A stretch of DNA of 64,000 nt from Buttiauxella agrestis ATCC 33320 (GCA_024169445.1 JALKFA010000001.1:1984001-2048000); one strand, 5' to 3'; counted from the first letter of the stretch, positions 36,861 through 48,331 are shown. Notes: generated by a model from the letters alone, not told the origin. Translations and numbers: made by a program.

Positions 36861-37973
36861 ATGATTAATGATCACAATTCTGGTAGATGGATTCCTGGGG
36901 GGCTTATGGACGGTTCAACATACCTCGATGAGGATCGACATCGTTCGGGAAGGCGGTTTGCCCGCCGCCTTTACATACCGAGAACTATTGGGTTAGGGAC
37001 CGGTTTTTTCTGTGTCGCCTCGGTATTGGTGATGCAGCCAGTATCGGGGTGGTGGTGGTTGTTACTTATCGCCTATGGCTATATCTGGCCGCACTTAGCA
37101 TGGCAAATGGCCGATCGCGCACCTGACCCAGCCCGGGCAGAAACCCGTAATTTAATGATTGATTCGTTAATGGGCGGCGTATGGATTGGGGTGATGGGAA
37201 TGAATGCACTCCCATCAGCATTAATCCTCGCGATGATATGCATGAACAATGTCGGTTGCGGTGGATTGAAACTGTTCTTCAACGGCTTGGGCTTTATAGT
37301 GCTGAGTTGCCTGTTGACGCTAGGTATGTTCCTAATACCCCTTAATCTAGAAACCATGCCATCTCAGGTCTGGATTTGCTTGCCGTTTTTGTTGATTTAC
37401 CCGACTTACTTTGGGCTGGTCAGTTACCGAACCGCGCTAAAACTTTCCGAGCATAAACGGCGCTTAATGCACATGAGTACTCGTGATGGCATGACCGGCG
37501 TATATAACCGTCGTCACTGGGAACATCTGCTGCACGGTGAATATGACAACTGCCAGCGCTATCATCGCAGTGCCACCTTGATTTTGATTGATATTGACCA
37601 CTTTAAATCAATTAATGATTCATGCGGCCATGATGTAGGTGATGAGGCGATTCTGGCCATTACAGAGCATTTGCAGCTCACTTTGCGCATTACAGATGTT
37701 GTCGGACGCTTCGGCGGTGACGAATTTGGCGTGATTATGTCAGGCACGGCGCAAGATAGCGCGATACAGGCCATGGCTCGTGTACGTGACTATCTTGATG
37801 AGTTTCGTTTACCGCATGCACCGCATATCTCACTGCGTATCAGTGTCGGTGTGGCGGAGTTTGATCACAGCATGGTGAGCTATCGCGAATGGTTAAAAGC
37901 GGCAGATGTTGCGTTGTATAAAGCTAAAAACCTGGGGCGCAGCCGTACTGAAGTGGCCGATATTGCAGCTTAA
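36861..37973 (+). CDS. dgcC: Diguanylate cyclase DgcC (AdrA/YaiC)
   Basis: Makes cyclic di-GMP to activate cellulose synthase under CsgD control. 370 residues (E. coli 371). N-terminal MASE2-type membrane part with about six helices (~40-195; RRFARRLYIPR, HLAWQMA), then a GGDEF domain with the active site RFGGDEFGVIM and an intact RxxD inhibitory site (RITD) five residues before GGDEF. Start at 36861 gives an N-terminus as long as E. coli DgcC; ATG 36906 behind a G-run is an alternative. Confidence 0.94.
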   Translation: MINDHNSGRWIPGGLMDGSTYLDEDRHRSGRRFARRLYIPRTIGLGTGFFCVASVLVMQPVSGWWWLLLIAYGYIWPHLAWQMADRAPDPARAETRNLMIDSLMGGVWIGVMGMNALPSALILAMICMNNVGCGGLKLFFNGLGFIVLSCLLTLGMFLIPLNLETMPSQVWICLPFLLIYPTYFGLVSYRTALKLSEHKRRLMHMSTRDGMTGVYNRRHWEHLLHGEYDNCQRYHRSATLILIDIDHFKSINDSCGHDVGDEAILAITEHLQLTLRITDVVGRFGGDEFGVIMSGTAQDSAIQAMARVRDYLDEFRLPHAPHISLRISVGVAEFDHSMVSYREWLKAADVALYKAKNLGRSRTEVADIAA

Positions 37974-37975
37974 AA

Positions 37976-37999
37976 CCCCCTCCCGGAAACAGGAGAGGG
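37976..37999. terminator. CCCTC/GAGGG hairpin between convergent dgcC and proC
   Basis: CCCTCCC and GGAGAGGG pair with one bulge around the loop GGAAACA. Probable bidirectional terminator; shares the vocabulary of the repeats at 1456 and 10811. Confidence 0.55.
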
Positions 38000-38007
38000 T
38001 AACAAAA

Positions 38008-38817
38008 TTATGATTTGCCCAAGTGTTCTGATTTCGCCATACATTTCACCATGGCTTCCATCACTGCAGCTCTGAACCCTTTTTCTTCCAGAACCTTCAC
38101 GGCTTCAATAGTGGTGCCGCCTGGCGAGCACACCATATCCTTTAACTCACCAGGATGTTTACCCGTTTCCAGTACCATTTTGGCTGAGCCCATGACGGCC
38201 TGCGCAGCAAATTGATAGGCCTGTTTGCGCGGCATCCCCCCTAACACAGCGGCATCAGCCATGGCTTCGATAAACATAAACACATACGCTGGTGCAGAGC
38301 CGCTAACCCCCACAACCGGATGGATCATGGTTTCAGACACCACTTCGGCAAGCCCGAAGCTGCGGAAAATGTTAACCGCATCGGCAATATCTTCGGGAGT
38401 AGCCAGCGCGTTTGGCGTGATGGACGTCATACCCGCATTCACTAACGCTGGGGTATTGGGCATGGCGCGAATAATTTTGCGATCGTGGCCCAGTGCTTTA
38501 GCCAGAGAATCCAGCGTTACGCCCGCAGCAATGGAAATCACCACCGAGTCTTTATTCAGGCTGGAATTGACTTCACTCAGCACTTTTAGCATGACATTTG
38601 GTTTCACGGCACCGAAAACAATATCTGCAATTTGTGCCACTTCTTGCGCACTTTCTGCCGCATTAATACCATATTGATCGTGCAACTCTTGCACTTTATC
38701 GGGCGAAGGTGTGTAGACCCAGATATTACCAGGAAGCACCTGTCCACTGGCTATCAGACCACCAAGGATGGCTTTCCCCATGTTGCCGCAACCAATAAAA
38801 CCAATCTTCTTATCCAT
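38008..38817 (-). CDS. proC: Pyrroline-5-carboxylate reductase
   Basis: Final step of proline synthesis, NAD(P)H-dependent. 269 residues as in E. coli, from ATG 38815-38817 (MDKKIGFIGCGNMGKAILGG). Rossmann motif GCGNMG at 9-14, RAMPNTPALVNAGMT (~119-133), and C-terminal KDMVCSPGGTTIEAVKVLEE. Divergent from yaiI. Confidence 0.97.
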   Translation of the reverse strand: MDKKIGFIGCGNMGKAILGGLIASGQVLPGNIWVYTPSPDKVQELHDQYGINAAESAQEVAQIADIVFGAVKPNVMLKVLSEVNSSLNKDSVVISIAAGVTLDSLAKALGHDRKIIRAMPNTPALVNAGMTSITPNALATPEDIADAVNIFRSFGLAEVVSETMIHPVVGVSGSAPAYVFMFIEAMADAAVLGGMPRKQAYQFAAQAVMGSAKMVLETGKHPGELKDMVCSPGGTTIEAVKVLEEKGFRAAVMEAMVKCMAKSEHLGKS

Positions 38818-38964
38818 AGTCTCACTCCATCTTCTGAGTTGTACGATGAGCATAGCTTAACGTGATTTCCGCCGCTTCGGCTAACCGTAAGCAAAGATAA
38901 AGTTTGCGATTCTGCAAAAGCACGGCAAGATCGCCACCATAAACCCCGACCCACAGGAATCGTC

Positions 38965-39426
38965 ATGCAAATCTGGGTGGATGCTGATGCGTGTCCAAAA
39001 GTGATTAAAGAAGTACTGTTTCGTGCAGCGGAACGCGCACAAATGATGGTAACTCTGGTTGCCAACCAGGGGCTAAAAGTTCCACCATCGCGTTATATCC
39101 GCAGCCTGCAAGTGGCAAGCGGGTTTGATGTTGCTGATAACGAAATTGTGCGCCGCTGCGAAAAGGGCGACTTAGTCGTCACCGCAGATATTCCTCTGGC
39201 CGCTGACGTGCTGGAAAAAGGTGCGATTGCACTGAACCCTCGTGGAGAACTGTACACGCCTGCGACTATCCGGGAACGCCTGACGATGCGCGATTTTATG
39301 GATACTTTACGATCCAGTGGTGTACAAACTGGCGGGCCAGACAGCCTCAACCAGCGTGACCGCCAGCTGTTTGCCAACGAACTGGAAAAGTGGCTGCTGG
39401 TTGCCAGCCGTTCAAAAGGCGCCTAA
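38965..39426 (+). CDS. yaiI: YaiI, UPF0178/DUF188 protein
   Basis: 153 residues; DUF188 domain beginning [20 protein letters not shown] with the paired aspartates D6 and D8, and further conserved [24 protein letters not shown]. The acidic residues suggest a PIN-like nuclease fold; activity is undetermined. Monocistronic. Confidence 0.93.
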   Translation: MQIWVDADACPKVIKEVLFRAAERAQMMVTLVANQGLKVPPSRYIRSLQVASGFDVADNEIVRRCEKGDLVVTADIPLAADVLEKGAIALNPRGELYTPATIRERLTMRDFMDTLRSSGVQTGGPDSLNQRDRQLFANELEKWLLVASRSKGA

Positions 39427-39447
39427 AACCGATGTAATTCTATTCCG

Positions 39448-39467
39448 CGTACTAGCTTGCTGATATG
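39448..39467 (+). promoter_or_regulatory. TrpR operator and promoter of aroL
   Basis: CGTACTAGCTTGCTGATATG resembles the TrpR operator family (half-site CGTACTAG) and closely recalls the E. coli aroL operator. It includes the likely -10 TATGAT (39464-39469). A weak TyrR-box-like TGATAA-N6-TTTGTA follows at 39517-39534. The distance to the aroL ATG is about 220 nt because a REP pair lies in the leader. Confidence 0.6.
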
Positions 39468-39531
39468 ATGATTCGCGTAACGAAAAACGTTATAGATTCA
39501 GATTGCTGACAAAGGGTGATAAATGTGTTTT

Positions 39532-39607
39532 GTAGGGTGGCTAAGCGTTAGCGTCATCCACCATTTACGCCAGTTGTGTCGGATGACGCTGCGCTTATCC
39601 GACCTAC
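39532..39607. repeat. REP pair (BIME) in the aroL leader
   Basis: Two REP sequences in inverted orientation: GTAGGGTGGCTAAGCGTTAG...CATCCACC and TCGGATGACGCTGCGCTTATCCGACCTAC, each imperfectly palindromic with GTAG/CTAC at the outer ends. Same family at 43775, 50459 and 53759. Confidence 0.88.
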
Positions 39608-39689
39608 GAAGAAGTTTGTCATCAGTCTCTGGATTTTTACCTACTCAGATTTTTACCAACTCTGGCGTACTGCTGAGGATTAGCCACTG

Positions 39690-40214
39690 ATGACTCAACC
39701 CATTTATTTAGTCGGCGCACGAGGTTGTGGCAAAACAACCGTCGGTGTTGCATTAGCGCAGGCATTGGGCTGTAACTTTGTCGATACCGACCATTACCTT
39801 TTAGACAGCACCAAAATGAGCGTTGCCGATATTGTGGCAAAAGAGGGCTGGGAAGGTTTTCGTCGTCGTGAATCAGGTGCGCTGCAAAGTGTTACTGCTC
39901 CCGGTACGGTTATTGCCACCGGCGGCGGCATGGTTCTGGCCGAAAGTAACCGTCAGTTTATGCGTGAGCATGGTGTCGTCATTTATTTGCGAGCTCCTGC
40001 GCAAATCCTGGCATCACGTTTAGAAGCTTTCCCGGAAGAAGGACAGCGTCCAACGCTCACTGGCAGACCTATTACGGATGAAATCGTTGAGGTTCTCGCC
40101 GCGCGTGAAGCGCTTTACAACCAGGCTGCACACCATGTCGTTGATGCCACTCGTCCGCCTGCGGAAATTGTTGAAGCGGTGTTGGCGGTACTGCATACGG
40201 CTCGAGCCAGCTGA
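39690..40214 (+). CDS. aroL: Shikimate kinase II
   Basis: Phosphorylates shikimate in aromatic amino-acid synthesis. 174 residues, E. coli length. P-loop [11 protein letters not shown] (8-18), substrate residues in DTDHYLL and [17 protein letters not shown], and the lid region RPTLTGRP. Shine-Dalgarno GAGGA. TrpR operator upstream supports the identity over AroK. Confidence 0.96.
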   Translation: MTQPIYLVGARGCGKTTVGVALAQALGCNFVDTDHYLLDSTKMSVADIVAKEGWEGFRRRESGALQSVTAPGTVIATGGGMVLAESNRQFMREHGVVIYLRAPAQILASRLEAFPEEGQRPTLTGRPITDEIVEVLAAREALYNQAAHHVVDATRPPAEIVEAVLAVLHTARAS

Positions 40215-40258
40215 TTTTTGTCTATACTTAACGCTCATTCATCTCCAAAGGAAGAGCG

Positions 40259-40450
40259 ATGGCGAGCAATCCTCCATACCCCCGGGAAGCGCGTATAGTT
40301 GCCGTTGAAAAAGGTGCGACAGATAAAACTGTGACCTGGTATCAACTTCGAGCCGATCATCCCCATCCTGATACGCTGATTAGTGAGCACGAAAGCGAAC
40401 AAGAAGCGCTGGATGCTAAACAGCGTTATGAAGATCCGCAAAAGACGTAA
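40259..40450 (+). CDS. yaiA: YaiA family small protein
   Basis: 63 residues, same as E. coli. Conserved [29 protein letters not shown] and the terminal DAKQRYEDP. Soluble; function unknown. 44 nt after aroL, and in E. coli part of the aroL-yaiA-aroM operon. Confidence 0.94.
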   Translation: MASNPPYPREARIVAVEKGATDKTVTWYQLRADHPHPDTLISEHESEQEALDAKQRYEDPQKT

Positions 40451-40727
40451 CATCCCGGCAAGGACGCCAGAATCCCCTCATCTTTTAAGTGAATTCATTG
40501 ACCTGGTGATTAATCACATCTTTTGCTCAATTCATTTGTTAAATATTCATTACCATGATGTTGTATCAATGTCGTTGACGTTTCGTTGAATATTCCGGCA
40601 GGTGCTCTGCAAATATGCTGCTACGCTTTGTGGTTAATTATTGAGCAACCTTCAGCAGAGTATCATTTGTAAGGATTGGTACCAGCGCAGCATTGAGGGG
40701 CTGATATGGGACAAGGGCGGAACGAAC

Positions 40728-41405
40728 ATGAAACAAACATTGGCAATTATTACCATCGGCGTCGTCCCGGTCAGTGAAATACTGCCGTTACTGACAGATC
40801 ACATCTCTGAAGAGAGAATCAGACACCTCAGTTTACTGGGCCACCTCTCTCACGATGAAGTGATGGCTGAATACGCCCCTACACCGGGAAATGAACCACT
40901 TCTGACGCTTTTATCCGGCAACGTGCTGGTTTATGTCGATAAACAAAAAGTTGAGAAGGCGCTGCAGAGTGTGATTGAAGTGCTGGATAATCAGGGCTTC
41001 GATGTCATTTTGCTGATGAGCACCCACCGCTTATCGAATCTCTCCGTGCGTAACGGTATTTTGCTCGAGCCAGAACGTATTATCCCACCGCTGGTGGCCT
41101 CAATTGTCGATGGGCATCAAGTCGGTATCATCATCCCCGTTCCTGAATTGCTGAAATTTCAGAATAAAAAATGGCAGTTGTTGGAAAACGAGCCGCTGTA
41201 TGAATTGGCGAATCCCATTCATGGAAGCGAGCAGGATTTAATCGAAGCCGGAAAGAAACTGGTTAAAGATGGTGCGGATGTGCTGGTTCTGGACTGTCTG
41301 GGTTTCCACCAAAAACATCGTGATTTGTTGCAAAAATCACTCGATGTTCCGGTATTGTTATCGAACGTGTTAATTGCGCGCTTAGCGTCAGAGTTGCTCG
41401 CATAA
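40728..41405 (+). CDS. aroM: AroM protein
   Basis: 225 residues as in E. coli, starting [20 protein letters not shown] behind GGGCGGA. Conserved EEVMAEYAP-like [46 protein letters not shown] and [16 protein letters not shown]. Function unresolved; TyrR-controlled in E. coli. The 277-bp gap from yaiA shows no other feature; aroM may have its own promoter here. Confidence 0.95.
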   Translation: MKQTLAIITIGVVPVSEILPLLTDHISEERIRHLSLLGHLSHDEVMAEYAPTPGNEPLLTLLSGNVLVYVDKQKVEKALQSVIEVLDNQGFDVILLMSTHRLSNLSVRNGILLEPERIIPPLVASIVDGHQVGIIIPVPELLKFQNKKWQLLENEPLYELANPIHGSEQDLIEAGKKLVKDGADVLVLDCLGFHQKHRDLLQKSLDVPVLLSNVLIARLASELLA

Positions 41406-41485
41406 CAACGGTCAATAATTTGCGTGACAGGCTCTTCCGTTCCCCTCTATATTGTTTTTTCAACTATTTTAAAAAGGGCCTGGTT

Positions 41486-41779
41486 ATGCTTCAAAGTAAT
41501 GAGTACTTTTCCGGTAAAGTGAAATCTATTGGGTTTACCAGCAGCAGCACTGGCCGCGCAAGTGTTGGGGTGATGGTTGAAGGTGAATACACTTTCGGGA
41601 CCGCCCAACCAGAAGAAATGACAGTGATTAGTGGGGCATTGCACGTGTTACTGCCGGGTGAAACCGAGTGGAAAACCTATGCGGCGGGCACCGTGTTCCA
41701 TGTTCCTGGACACAGCGAATTCCATTTACAAGTTGCTGAACCGACCTCTTATCTTTGCCGTTATCTGGCTGATAAATAA
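41486..41779 (+). CDS. ppnP: Pyrimidine/purine nucleoside phosphorylase PpnP
   Basis: 97 residues (E. coli YaiE/PpnP 94). Single cupin barrel: [46 protein letters not shown], ending [10 protein letters not shown]. The E. coli protein phosphorolyses several nucleosides. ATG 41486 follows AAAGGG; the upstream extension is not conserved. Confidence 0.94.
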   Translation: MLQSNEYFSGKVKSIGFTSSSTGRASVGVMVEGEYTFGTAQPEEMTVISGALHVLLPGETEWKTYAAGTVFHVPGHSEFHLQVAEPTSYLCRYLADK

Positions 41780-41788
41780 TGTCTTTAT

Positions 41789-41815
41789 TTCCCTCTTCCC
41801 GTCGGGAAGAGGGAA
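41789..41815. terminator. Perfect 13-bp hairpin between convergent ppnP and rdgC
   Basis: TTCCCTCTTCCCG (41789-41801), central T, CGGGAAGAGGGAA (41803-41815). Bidirectional terminator or short member of the CCCTC/GAGGG repeat family. Confidence 0.75.
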
Positions 41816-41821
41816 CAGATT

Positions 41822-42733
41822 TTAGCGCTGAGCTTCGCCGCCTAACGCTTCCACCAGGTTCTTAATCAACGCCGCCAGTTCACCCGTCATCAGAATAAAA
41901 TCTGCATCAAAACGAGCACCGAAATCTTCACGGTCAATATCCTCGTTTTGGTCGCGCAGCGTATCGGCAAACTTCAGACGCTTAATTGAACCATCATCGG
42001 CAACCAGGAACTGAATACGTTCTTGCCAGTCCAGAGCTAATTTCGTCACCACTTTATCGGCTTCGATATGCGCAGCAATTTCATCGCACACCAGATCCTG
42101 CTGCTTACAGCGGATCACCCCACCACCTTCGAGAATGGCTTTCAGCTCGGCTTCATCCATCAGCGCAAAGCCTGGAGGAACATCGCCGGAGCGCACCCAC
42201 TCAGTCAGCGTCAGTTCAATTGGGTTTTCCAGTGCCAACGGGACAACCGGTAGCGAACCGAGGCTTTTACGCAGCAGCGCCAACGTATCTTCAGCTTTCT
42301 TGGCGCTGGCACAATCAACCATGATCAAACCGTTTACGGTATCGATCCACATCATCGTTTGGTTAAAACGGCTGAACGCGCGTGGCAGCAAAGAGTGCAG
42401 CACTTCATCTTTTAGAGAATCTTTCTCGGTCTTTTTCAGCTTGCGAGCTTGTTCGGCTTCGAGCCTGCTGATTTTTGCTTCCAGCTCTTGTTTAATCACT
42501 GGAGCCGGGAGAATTTTTTCTTCTTTACGGGCGCAAATCACAATTTGCCCATTGGCGACATGGGTTAATGAATCGCTGTGTGAGCCCATTGGCGATACCC
42601 AACCGGTCTTGGCCATGTCCTGGCTACCGCATGGGGTAAAAGTAAATGCGGCCAACTGCTTTTCCATGTCATCCGCTGAAAGCGTGATGTCACGGCTTAA
42701 ACGGTAAACCATTAAATTTTTGAACCACAGCAT
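41822..42733 (-). CDS. rdgC: Recombination-associated protein RdgC
   Basis: 303 residues, E. coli length. Ring-shaped dimer that binds DNA and limits RecA action. Starts [16 protein letters not shown]; conserved [22 protein letters not shown], and C-terminal [17 protein letters not shown]. The E. coli gene order ppnP-(ykiA)-rdgC-mak is kept. Confidence 0.95.
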   Translation of the reverse strand: MLWFKNLMVYRLSRDITLSADDMEKQLAAFTFTPCGSQDMAKTGWVSPMGSHSDSLTHVANGQIVICARKEEKILPAPVIKQELEAKISRLEAEQARKLKKTEKDSLKDEVLHSLLPRAFSRFNQTMMWIDTVNGLIMVDCASAKKAEDTLALLRKSLGSLPVVPLALENPIELTLTEWVRSGDVPPGFALMDEAELKAILEGGGVIRCKQQDLVCDEIAAHIEADKVVTKLALDWQERIQFLVADDGSIKRLKFADTLRDQNEDIDREDFGARFDADFILMTGELAALIKNLVEALGGEAQR

Positions 42734-42858
42734 GATTTTTTCCCGGACTGTCAGTTAAACGCAGCGGGCATGATAACGAATCAGGCGCTGTGTTTCATTG
42801 TCTTTACGGCGTAACACTTCTATTCTATTGATAATACTAATCAAATGAGGGGGTTGCT

Positions 42859-43770
42859 GTGCGCATTGGTATCGACCTGGGTGGGACAAAAACAGAAGTG
42901 ATCGCTCTGGCGAACGACGGAAAGCAACTTTTTCGTCATCGCCTGCCAACACCAAAAAATGATTATCAGCAAACCATCGCAACTATCGTTGAACTCGTGC
43001 GTCTGGCTGAAGAGGCTACCGGGGAGAAGGGAACGGTCGGAATGGGTATTCCAGGTTCGATTTCACCCTATACACGCGTGGTCAAAAATGCGAACTCCAC
43101 CTGGCTTAACGGGCAGCCTTTTGATAAAGATTTGTGCGATGCGCTCCAGCGCGAAGTGCGTTTGGCAAACGATGCCAACTGCCTGGCGGTTTCGGAAGCT
43201 ATCGACGGAGCGGCGGCTGGTGCGGCGATGGTTTTTGCCGTGATTATTGGTACAGGATGTGGTGCAGGCGTGGCCATTAATGGCCGCAGCCTGATCGGCG
43301 GCAACGGCACGGCGGGCGAGTGGGGCCATAACCCATTACCGTGGATGGACGAAGACGAACTCCGTTTTCGTGAAGAAGTGCCTTGCTACTGCGGAAAACA
43401 AGGTTGTATCGAAACCTTTATTTCCGGTACTGGTTTCGGCACCGACTACCATCGCCTGAGCGGGAAATCATTGAAAGGCAATGAGATTATGCATCTGGTG
43501 GATCAACAAGATCCGATCGCTGAACTGGCGATCTCACGCTATGAAATGCGCCTCGCAAAATCTTTGGCACACATCGTCAATATTCTCGATCCTGATGTGA
43601 TCGTGTTAGGCGGCGGCATGAGCAACAACGAACGCTTGTACAAAACGGTGCCACAGTTGGTGAAACCGTGGGTGTTTGGTGGCGAATGCGAAACTCCAAT
43701 CCGCAAAGCAGTGCACGGCGATTCCAGCGGTGTGCGCGGTGCCGCATGGTTGTGGCCGCTGGAGAAGTAA
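42859..43770 (+). CDS. mak: Fructokinase Mak (ROK family)
   Basis: 303 residues from a GTG start behind GAGGGGG. ATP motif DLGGTKTE (6-13), catalytic region [20 protein letters not shown], and the ROK zinc motif GHNPLPW...[12 protein letters not shown] (~155-182). Phosphorylates fructose and, more weakly, other hexoses. In K-12 araJ follows; here a REP pair and sbcC follow directly. Confidence 0.95.
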   Translation: MRIGIDLGGTKTEVIALANDGKQLFRHRLPTPKNDYQQTIATIVELVRLAEEATGEKGTVGMGIPGSISPYTRVVKNANSTWLNGQPFDKDLCDALQREVRLANDANCLAVSEAIDGAAAGAAMVFAVIIGTGCGAGVAINGRSLIGGNGTAGEWGHNPLPWMDEDELRFREEVPCYCGKQGCIETFISGTGFGTDYHRLSGKSLKGNEIMHLVDQQDPIAELAISRYEMRLAKSLAHIVNILDPDVIVLGGGMSNNERLYKTVPQLVKPWVFGGECETPIRKAVHGDSSGVRGAAWLWPLEK

Positions 43771-43774
43771 AAGC

Positions 43775-43846
43775 TGGCGGATGACGCTACGCTTATCTGC
43801 CCTACGAGATCTCACATGTAGGTCGGATAAGCGCAGGGTCATCCGA
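43775..43846. repeat. REP pair (BIME) between mak and sbcC
   Basis: GGCGGATGACGCTACGC...GCCCTAC and GTAGGTCGGATAAGCGCAGG...CATCCGA in inverted order with a central spacer, sited between convergent genes where it may stabilise both mRNA ends. Confidence 0.88.
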
Positions 43847-43851
43847 AAAAA

Positions 43852-46800
43852 TTACTCGACAGCAAACTCCTTAGCCAGGCGGCTAACACCCAATCCGTTG
43901 ATCTTCTTCACCTTAATCTGTACCGGAATACGTTCTTTCATTGCCTCAACGTGGCTTATCACGCCGATGGTTTTGCCGCTGGCATTGAGCGTATCTAACG
44001 CATCCAGCGCGGTGTCCAGTGTCTCTGCATCCAGCGTGCCAAAGCCTTCATCAAGGAACAGCGAGTCGATGCGGGTTTTGTGGCTCACCAGGTCGGATAA
44101 CGCCAGCGCCAGTGCCAGGCTGACCAGGAAACTCTCACCACCTGAAAGCGTGCGAGTGTCGCGCACCGCATCGGCCTGCCATGTATCGACCACTTGCAAT
44201 TCCAGCGCTTCGCTATCTTTGCGCTGTAACAAATAACGCCCATGCAAACGGTTTAGCTGGTTGTTCGCCAACCACACCAGATTATCGAGCGTTAGCCCCT
44301 GGGCAAACTTACGGAATTTATCGCCTTCCTTCGAACCAATTAACGCATTGAGATAGCCCCAGTCTTCAACTTGCTGCTGGCACTCGACGATGGACTGCAT
44401 CAGCCCTTGCTGGCGTAGGCGATTTTCTGCGTCATGGCGAAGCTGTTGCTGAATCTGTCCTTGTTGCGTGGTGTTCTCGCGCAGTTGCTGATTACACAGC
44501 GTTAATTGTGCGTCCAGCAAACTCAGTTCTGCATCGTCAGCAAGCGTAGTTGGGCGAGCCGCTTTATGGTCAGTGAGCGCTTTCTCAGCTTGCTGGCAAA
44601 GAATGGTTTGCTGCTGATGCTGTTGCTCAAGATGCTGTTTTTTCTGCTCAAGTTGCTGGCGTTCACTTTCATCGAGTAATGCTGCCTGGAATGACGGTGC
44701 ATCGGCGAACTGGCTAGCGGCAAGGGCGGACAGGAACTGCTCATTTGCCTGACCCACGCGGGCTTCTTCCTGTTGCAACTGCTGTTGCAGCGTCTTCCAC
44801 TGGCTCTCCAGCGCAATACAGTCGCTGTGCAAGTTATGCCAGTTTTGCAACGCTGAAATTTGTTCGCTTTCGGATAGCGGAGCAGGCGTGGTGCCATCAT
44901 CAATCAGCGCATTGAGCAGGTTTTCCAGGGCGTTTAGTTGCTGTTGTAAACGTGGAAGTTGTTCATTGCGCTGTTGCCAGCTTTGGGATTCCTGTTGGCG
45001 CTGTTCCAGCCAGCTATGTTCTTCACCGTGAGCGGGATGTTGTAGGCCAGCATTTTCGAGCACGCTATTGAGTGTTTCTCGTTGTGCCGCGGCCTCTGCC
45101 GCTAGTTTGCTGTGCTGCAGACGCGTCCGAGCGAGTTGCTCCTCCAGCACGATCCGTTGGCTGAGTTGATGCAGTTGCTGCTCGCGTTTTTCTTCGCTTT
45201 CCAGCCACTGCTGGAGGTCGTCCTCGGGCTTCAGCGCCAGTTGCAGGCTGGCGCACAGTTGCTGCCAGCGTAGACGTAATGCCTTCTCTTCTTCATCAAG
45301 CGTTTTGATGGCGACAACCAGGTTTTCGCGCTGTGAACGCAACGTGTCGAGTTGGCCTTTCATCGCAAAACCAGCTTCCGCAAGGCTGGCAACCTCACGT
45401 TTTAGTGCCACCAGACGCTGCTGATTTTCTCCTGGCTGTATGGCCTGATAATCCGCCACTGCCGGATGCTGCGTGGAACCACACAGCGGGCAAGGTTGAT
45501 CTGGCTGCAAATGGGCGCGTTCAGCTTCGAGACTGACAATGCGCATTTCCAGTTCGCATACTTTTTCCAGGTCACTTTCATGCTGGCGGCGCTCTTTGTA
45601 TTGCTGGCGTTTGAGTGCCAGCTCGACATCGCCTTGAGTGATCTGTTTTTCAAGTGCAGTAATATCTTGTTGCTGCTGGATTTTTCGCTTGTGAAGTGAG
45701 GCAAGTTGCGGCTGTAAAGCAGCAAGCTGCTGGCGCAAAGGGCGCGCGGTAATCGTTGCTTGTAAATGAGTACTCACTTCATCAGCAGTGAGCGTAAGCT
45801 CAACGGCTGGCAGCAGTTCCAGCTTTTTCTGGCTAGTTTCAATATCACGCTGCAAGGTCTGTAGCTGGCTGGCATCGCGTTGTTGTTGATTGAATGCCAT
45901 GCGCCAGCCTGCAAGTTCAGCGCCCCACAGGCGGTACCTGTCATGCGTTTTCAGCCAGGCTTGCAGCTCGCTGTTTTCATGCGCCAGTTTTGCTGCCTGG
46001 CTTGCGGCGGCCTGCCGGGTCTGCTGGCGTCGCACTGTCGCTTGATGTAAGCGAGTATTCACTTCTTCGCTTTGTACGCGGGTGTTTTGCAGCGTGGCCT
46101 GTAATTCCTGCAAGCGTTGCCAGTCAGGGCGCAGTTTTTCTGCGGGCTGGGCTCGTGTTAGTTTTTCGAGAAGCGGCGCTGCTTCTTCGATTGCGCGAGT
46201 TGCCGCATTCAGTGCCGTTCCCGCATGCGAATGTTTTTGAGTCAACAGGTCGAGTTGGCTGAGCCATTGCTGGTGTTGCTGGAGTGTCTGCTGTTCAGCC
46301 AGGTGGTTTTTTTCTTCTGTAGTAAGTGCCTGCAAACTCTCTGAAAGCTGCTGACGCTGGGATTCATCCAGAAGTGCTACACCTGCTGCCTGCGCTTGCA
46401 GGTTCTCTAATTGGCTGCGTACATTTTTATGATTTTCGAACACCGCCGCAGAAACTGTACCGTAAATTTCAGTACCGGTGAGTTCTTCAAGCAATGAGGC
46501 ACGGTCATTGGCGTCGGCATTTAAAAACGCCGCAAACTGCCCCTGAGAAAGCATCATGGAGCGAGTGAAGCGGTCGTAATCGAGTCCGGTCAATTTGGCG
46601 GTGATATCGAGCTTATCTTTCACTTTATCGGCGATGATCTTGCCGCTTTCTACTTCAGCCAGCTCAACGCGCGGGGCTTGCAGATTGCCGTTGGCCGCAT
46701 TACGCGCCCGGTTCTGGCTCCAGAATGCGCGGTAGGCAACACCTTTTACTTCAAATTCCACTTCCGCCAGACACTCGGCAGTGTCGCGGGTCATCAGGTC

Positions 46801-47007
46801 ATTCTGTGATTGCGAGACCGTGTTGAGACGTGGCGTTTTGTGATAAAGCGCGAGGCAGACAGCATCAAGTAGCGTAGTTTTACCCGCTCCTGTTGGCCCG
46901 GTGATGGCAAACAAACCATTGCTGGCGAAAGGCTCGCGGGTGAAATCAATTTTCCATTCCCCTTTCAGGGAGTTGAGGTTTTTCAATCGCAGACTGAGGA
47001 TTTTCAT
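43852..47007 (-). CDS. sbcC: Nuclease complex subunit SbcC (SMC-like ATPase)
   Basis: 1051 residues. With SbcD it forms the Mre11-Rad50-type nuclease that cleaves hairpins and processes blocked DNA ends. Walker [14 protein letters not shown] (~37-49), long Gln/Leu-rich coiled coils (~190-500 and ~530-880) flanking the zinc hook CPLC (~508), ABC signature [19 protein letters not shown] (~950) and Walker [13 protein letters not shown]. Start overlaps the sbcD stop by 4 nt. Confidence 0.96.
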   Translation of the reverse strand: MKILSLRLKNLNSLKGEWKIDFTREPFASNGLFAITGPTGAGKTTLLDAVCLALYHKTPRLNTVSQSQNDLMTRDTAECLAEVEFEVKGVAYRAFWSQNRARNAANGNLQAPRVELAEVESGKIIADKVKDKLDITAKLTGLDYDRFTRSMMLSQGQFAAFLNADANDRASLLEELTGTEIYGTVSAAVFENHKNVRSQLENLQAQAAGVALLDESQRQQLSESLQALTTEEKNHLAEQQTLQQHQQWLSQLDLLTQKHSHAGTALNAATRAIEEAAPLLEKLTRAQPAEKLRPDWQRLQELQATLQNTRVQSEEVNTRLHQATVRRQQTRQAAASQAAKLAHENSELQAWLKTHDRYRLWGAELAGWRMAFNQQQRDASQLQTLQRDIETSQKKLELLPAVELTLTADEVSTHLQATITARPLRQQLAALQPQLASLHKRKIQQQQDITALEKQITQGDVELALKRQQYKERRQHESDLEKVCELEMRIVSLEAERAHLQPDQPCPLCGSTQHPAVADYQAIQPGENQQRLVALKREVASLAEAGFAMKGQLDTLRSQRENLVVAIKTLDEEEKALRLRWQQLCASLQLALKPEDDLQQWLESEEKREQQLHQLSQRIVLEEQLARTRLQHSKLAAEAAAQRETLNSVLENAGLQHPAHGEEHSWLEQRQQESQSWQQRNEQLPRLQQQLNALENLLNALIDDGTTPAPLSESEQISALQNWHNLHSDCIALESQWKTLQQQLQQEEARVGQANEQFLSALAASQFADAPSFQAALLDESERQQLEQKKQHLEQQHQQQTILCQQAEKALTDHKAARPTTLADDAELSLLDAQLTLCNQQLRENTTQQGQIQQQLRHDAENRLRQQGLMQSIVECQQQVEDWGYLNALIGSKEGDKFRKFAQGLTLDNLVWLANNQLNRLHGRYLLQRKDSEALELQVVDTWQADAVRDTRTLSGGESFLVSLALALALSDLVSHKTRIDSLFLDEGFGTLDAETLDTALDALDTLNASGKTIGVISHVEAMKERIPVQIKVKKINGLGVSRLAKEFAVE

Positions 47008-48221
47008 GCTTGTTCCTCCGCGTCATGCAGGCTGGCGACTGTTTGGGCAAACAGAGTGCGCAGGCGTTTTGCGCGTTCTTCAGTGGTTTCTTCCTGAACC
47101 AGGCGGCGTTCAAAAACCTCTTCAACCGTCAATTCACTTAGGGTTTCTTTATGTTGTTGAGCAATAACACGCTCGCGCTGCTCACGGCTACGGCGCAGCA
47201 AAACCACTTCAACAGGCAGCGTTTCGGTTAGCTGTTGAATATGGCGCTGCATATCATGCAGATATTCATCGGTGGCGATTTCAATATCCAGCCACACTTT
47301 GGGTTCTGTCGGTGCATCGCGCCATTGTTCAAGCTGCTGTTCAATTTCGTTCAGCGAACCTTTGATCACCGCCAGCGGCTGGCTAACTGGTACCGTAAGT
47401 GGGGTGACTTCATGAAGTTTACCTTCTGAAAATTCAACCAGATAAACACTTTTAGTCTTACCGGTTTCGTCAAAACTTAACGGTATTGGTGAGCCGCTGT
47501 AGCGGATATGCTCGGTGCCACCAATTAATTGCGCACGGTGAATATGGCCCAGGGCAATGTAATCGGCATCCGGGAAATGCTGCGCCGGGAAAGCGTCGAG
47601 TGTGCCAATATAGATGTCACGCACGGCGTCACTTTTCGTCACGCCGACGGTGGTTAAATGCCCGGTGGCGATAATTGGCAACTGCGCGTCAGCGCGCAGA
47701 ACGCAAGCGGCGCTAAAACACTGCTGATAATGTTCACCGATCGCTTCCATTAATGAACGCTGCTTTTCATGGCCGGATAAACCCGCCAGACTGTTTTGAA
47801 TATCGCGTGGCCGCAGAAAGGGAATGGGGCAGAGAATAGCGCCAGGCGCGCCATCTTTCGTATTCAGCACAATTGCCTGCTGGCTGGTATCGTGGCGTGC
47901 GCTGGCGACGACATAAGTGTTAAGACACGCCATTAGTTCGCGTGATTCGTTCAATGTGGCAACTGAGTCATGGTTACCGGCGAGCACCACCAGTGAGCAG
48001 CCGGTAGACTGGAGTTGCACCACAAAGCGGTTATACAGTTCTCGCGCATAGCTTGGTGGCGAGCCAGTATCAAAAATATCGCCCGCGACGATTATTGCAT
48101 CCACATCATGTTCAACGGCAGCTTTCAGCAGCCATTCAAGAAAAGCCTGATGCTCCGGCCCGCGGCTTTTGGTATAAAAATTTTGACCAAGGTGCCAGTC
48201 TGATGTGTGAATTATGCGCAT
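47004..48221 (-). CDS. sbcD: Nuclease complex subunit SbcD
   Basis: 405 residues (E. coli 400), Mn2+-dependent exo/endonuclease. Calcineurin-like phosphoesterase motifs in order: TSDWHLGQN (6-14), [12 protein letters not shown] (~46-57), LAGNHDSVA (~81-89), ATGHLT and ALGHIHRAQ. First gene of the sbcDC operon, divergent from phoB. Confidence 0.97.
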   Translation of the reverse strand: MRIIHTSDWHLGQNFYTKSRGPEHQAFLEWLLKAAVEHDVDAIIVAGDIFDTGSPPSYARELYNRFVVQLQSTGCSLVVLAGNHDSVATLNESRELMACLNTYVVASARHDTSQQAIVLNTKDGAPGAILCPIPFLRPRDIQNSLAGLSGHEKQRSLMEAIGEHYQQCFSAACVLRADAQLPIIATGHLTTVGVTKSDAVRDIYIGTLDAFPAQHFPDADYIALGHIHRAQLIGGTEHIRYSGSPIPLSFDETGKTKSVYLVEFSEGKLHEVTPLTVPVSQPLAVIKGSLNEIEQQLEQWRDAPTEPKVWLDIEIATDEYLHDMQRHIQQLTETLPVEVVLLRRSREQRERVIAQQHKETLSELTVEEVFERRLVQEETTEERAKRLRTLFAQTVASLHDAEEQA

Positions 48222-48331
48222 AACCTGTCCGGTGGCTTAAAAGCGAGGCCTCGATTATAAGGGGGCGAGGCGGAAAACGGCATAGGTCTCTGTGTCATAA
48301 ATCAAATTGATGAGTCACTAAACAGTCATGT

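Noticed and set aside
42135-42707. 190-codon frame antisense to rdgC
   Set aside because: Ser-rich shadow of rdgC without start signals.
45333-46262. Plus-strand frames within sbcC
   Set aside because: Antisense to the coiled-coil region of a certain gene; Gln/Leu codon bias leaves open frames by chance.
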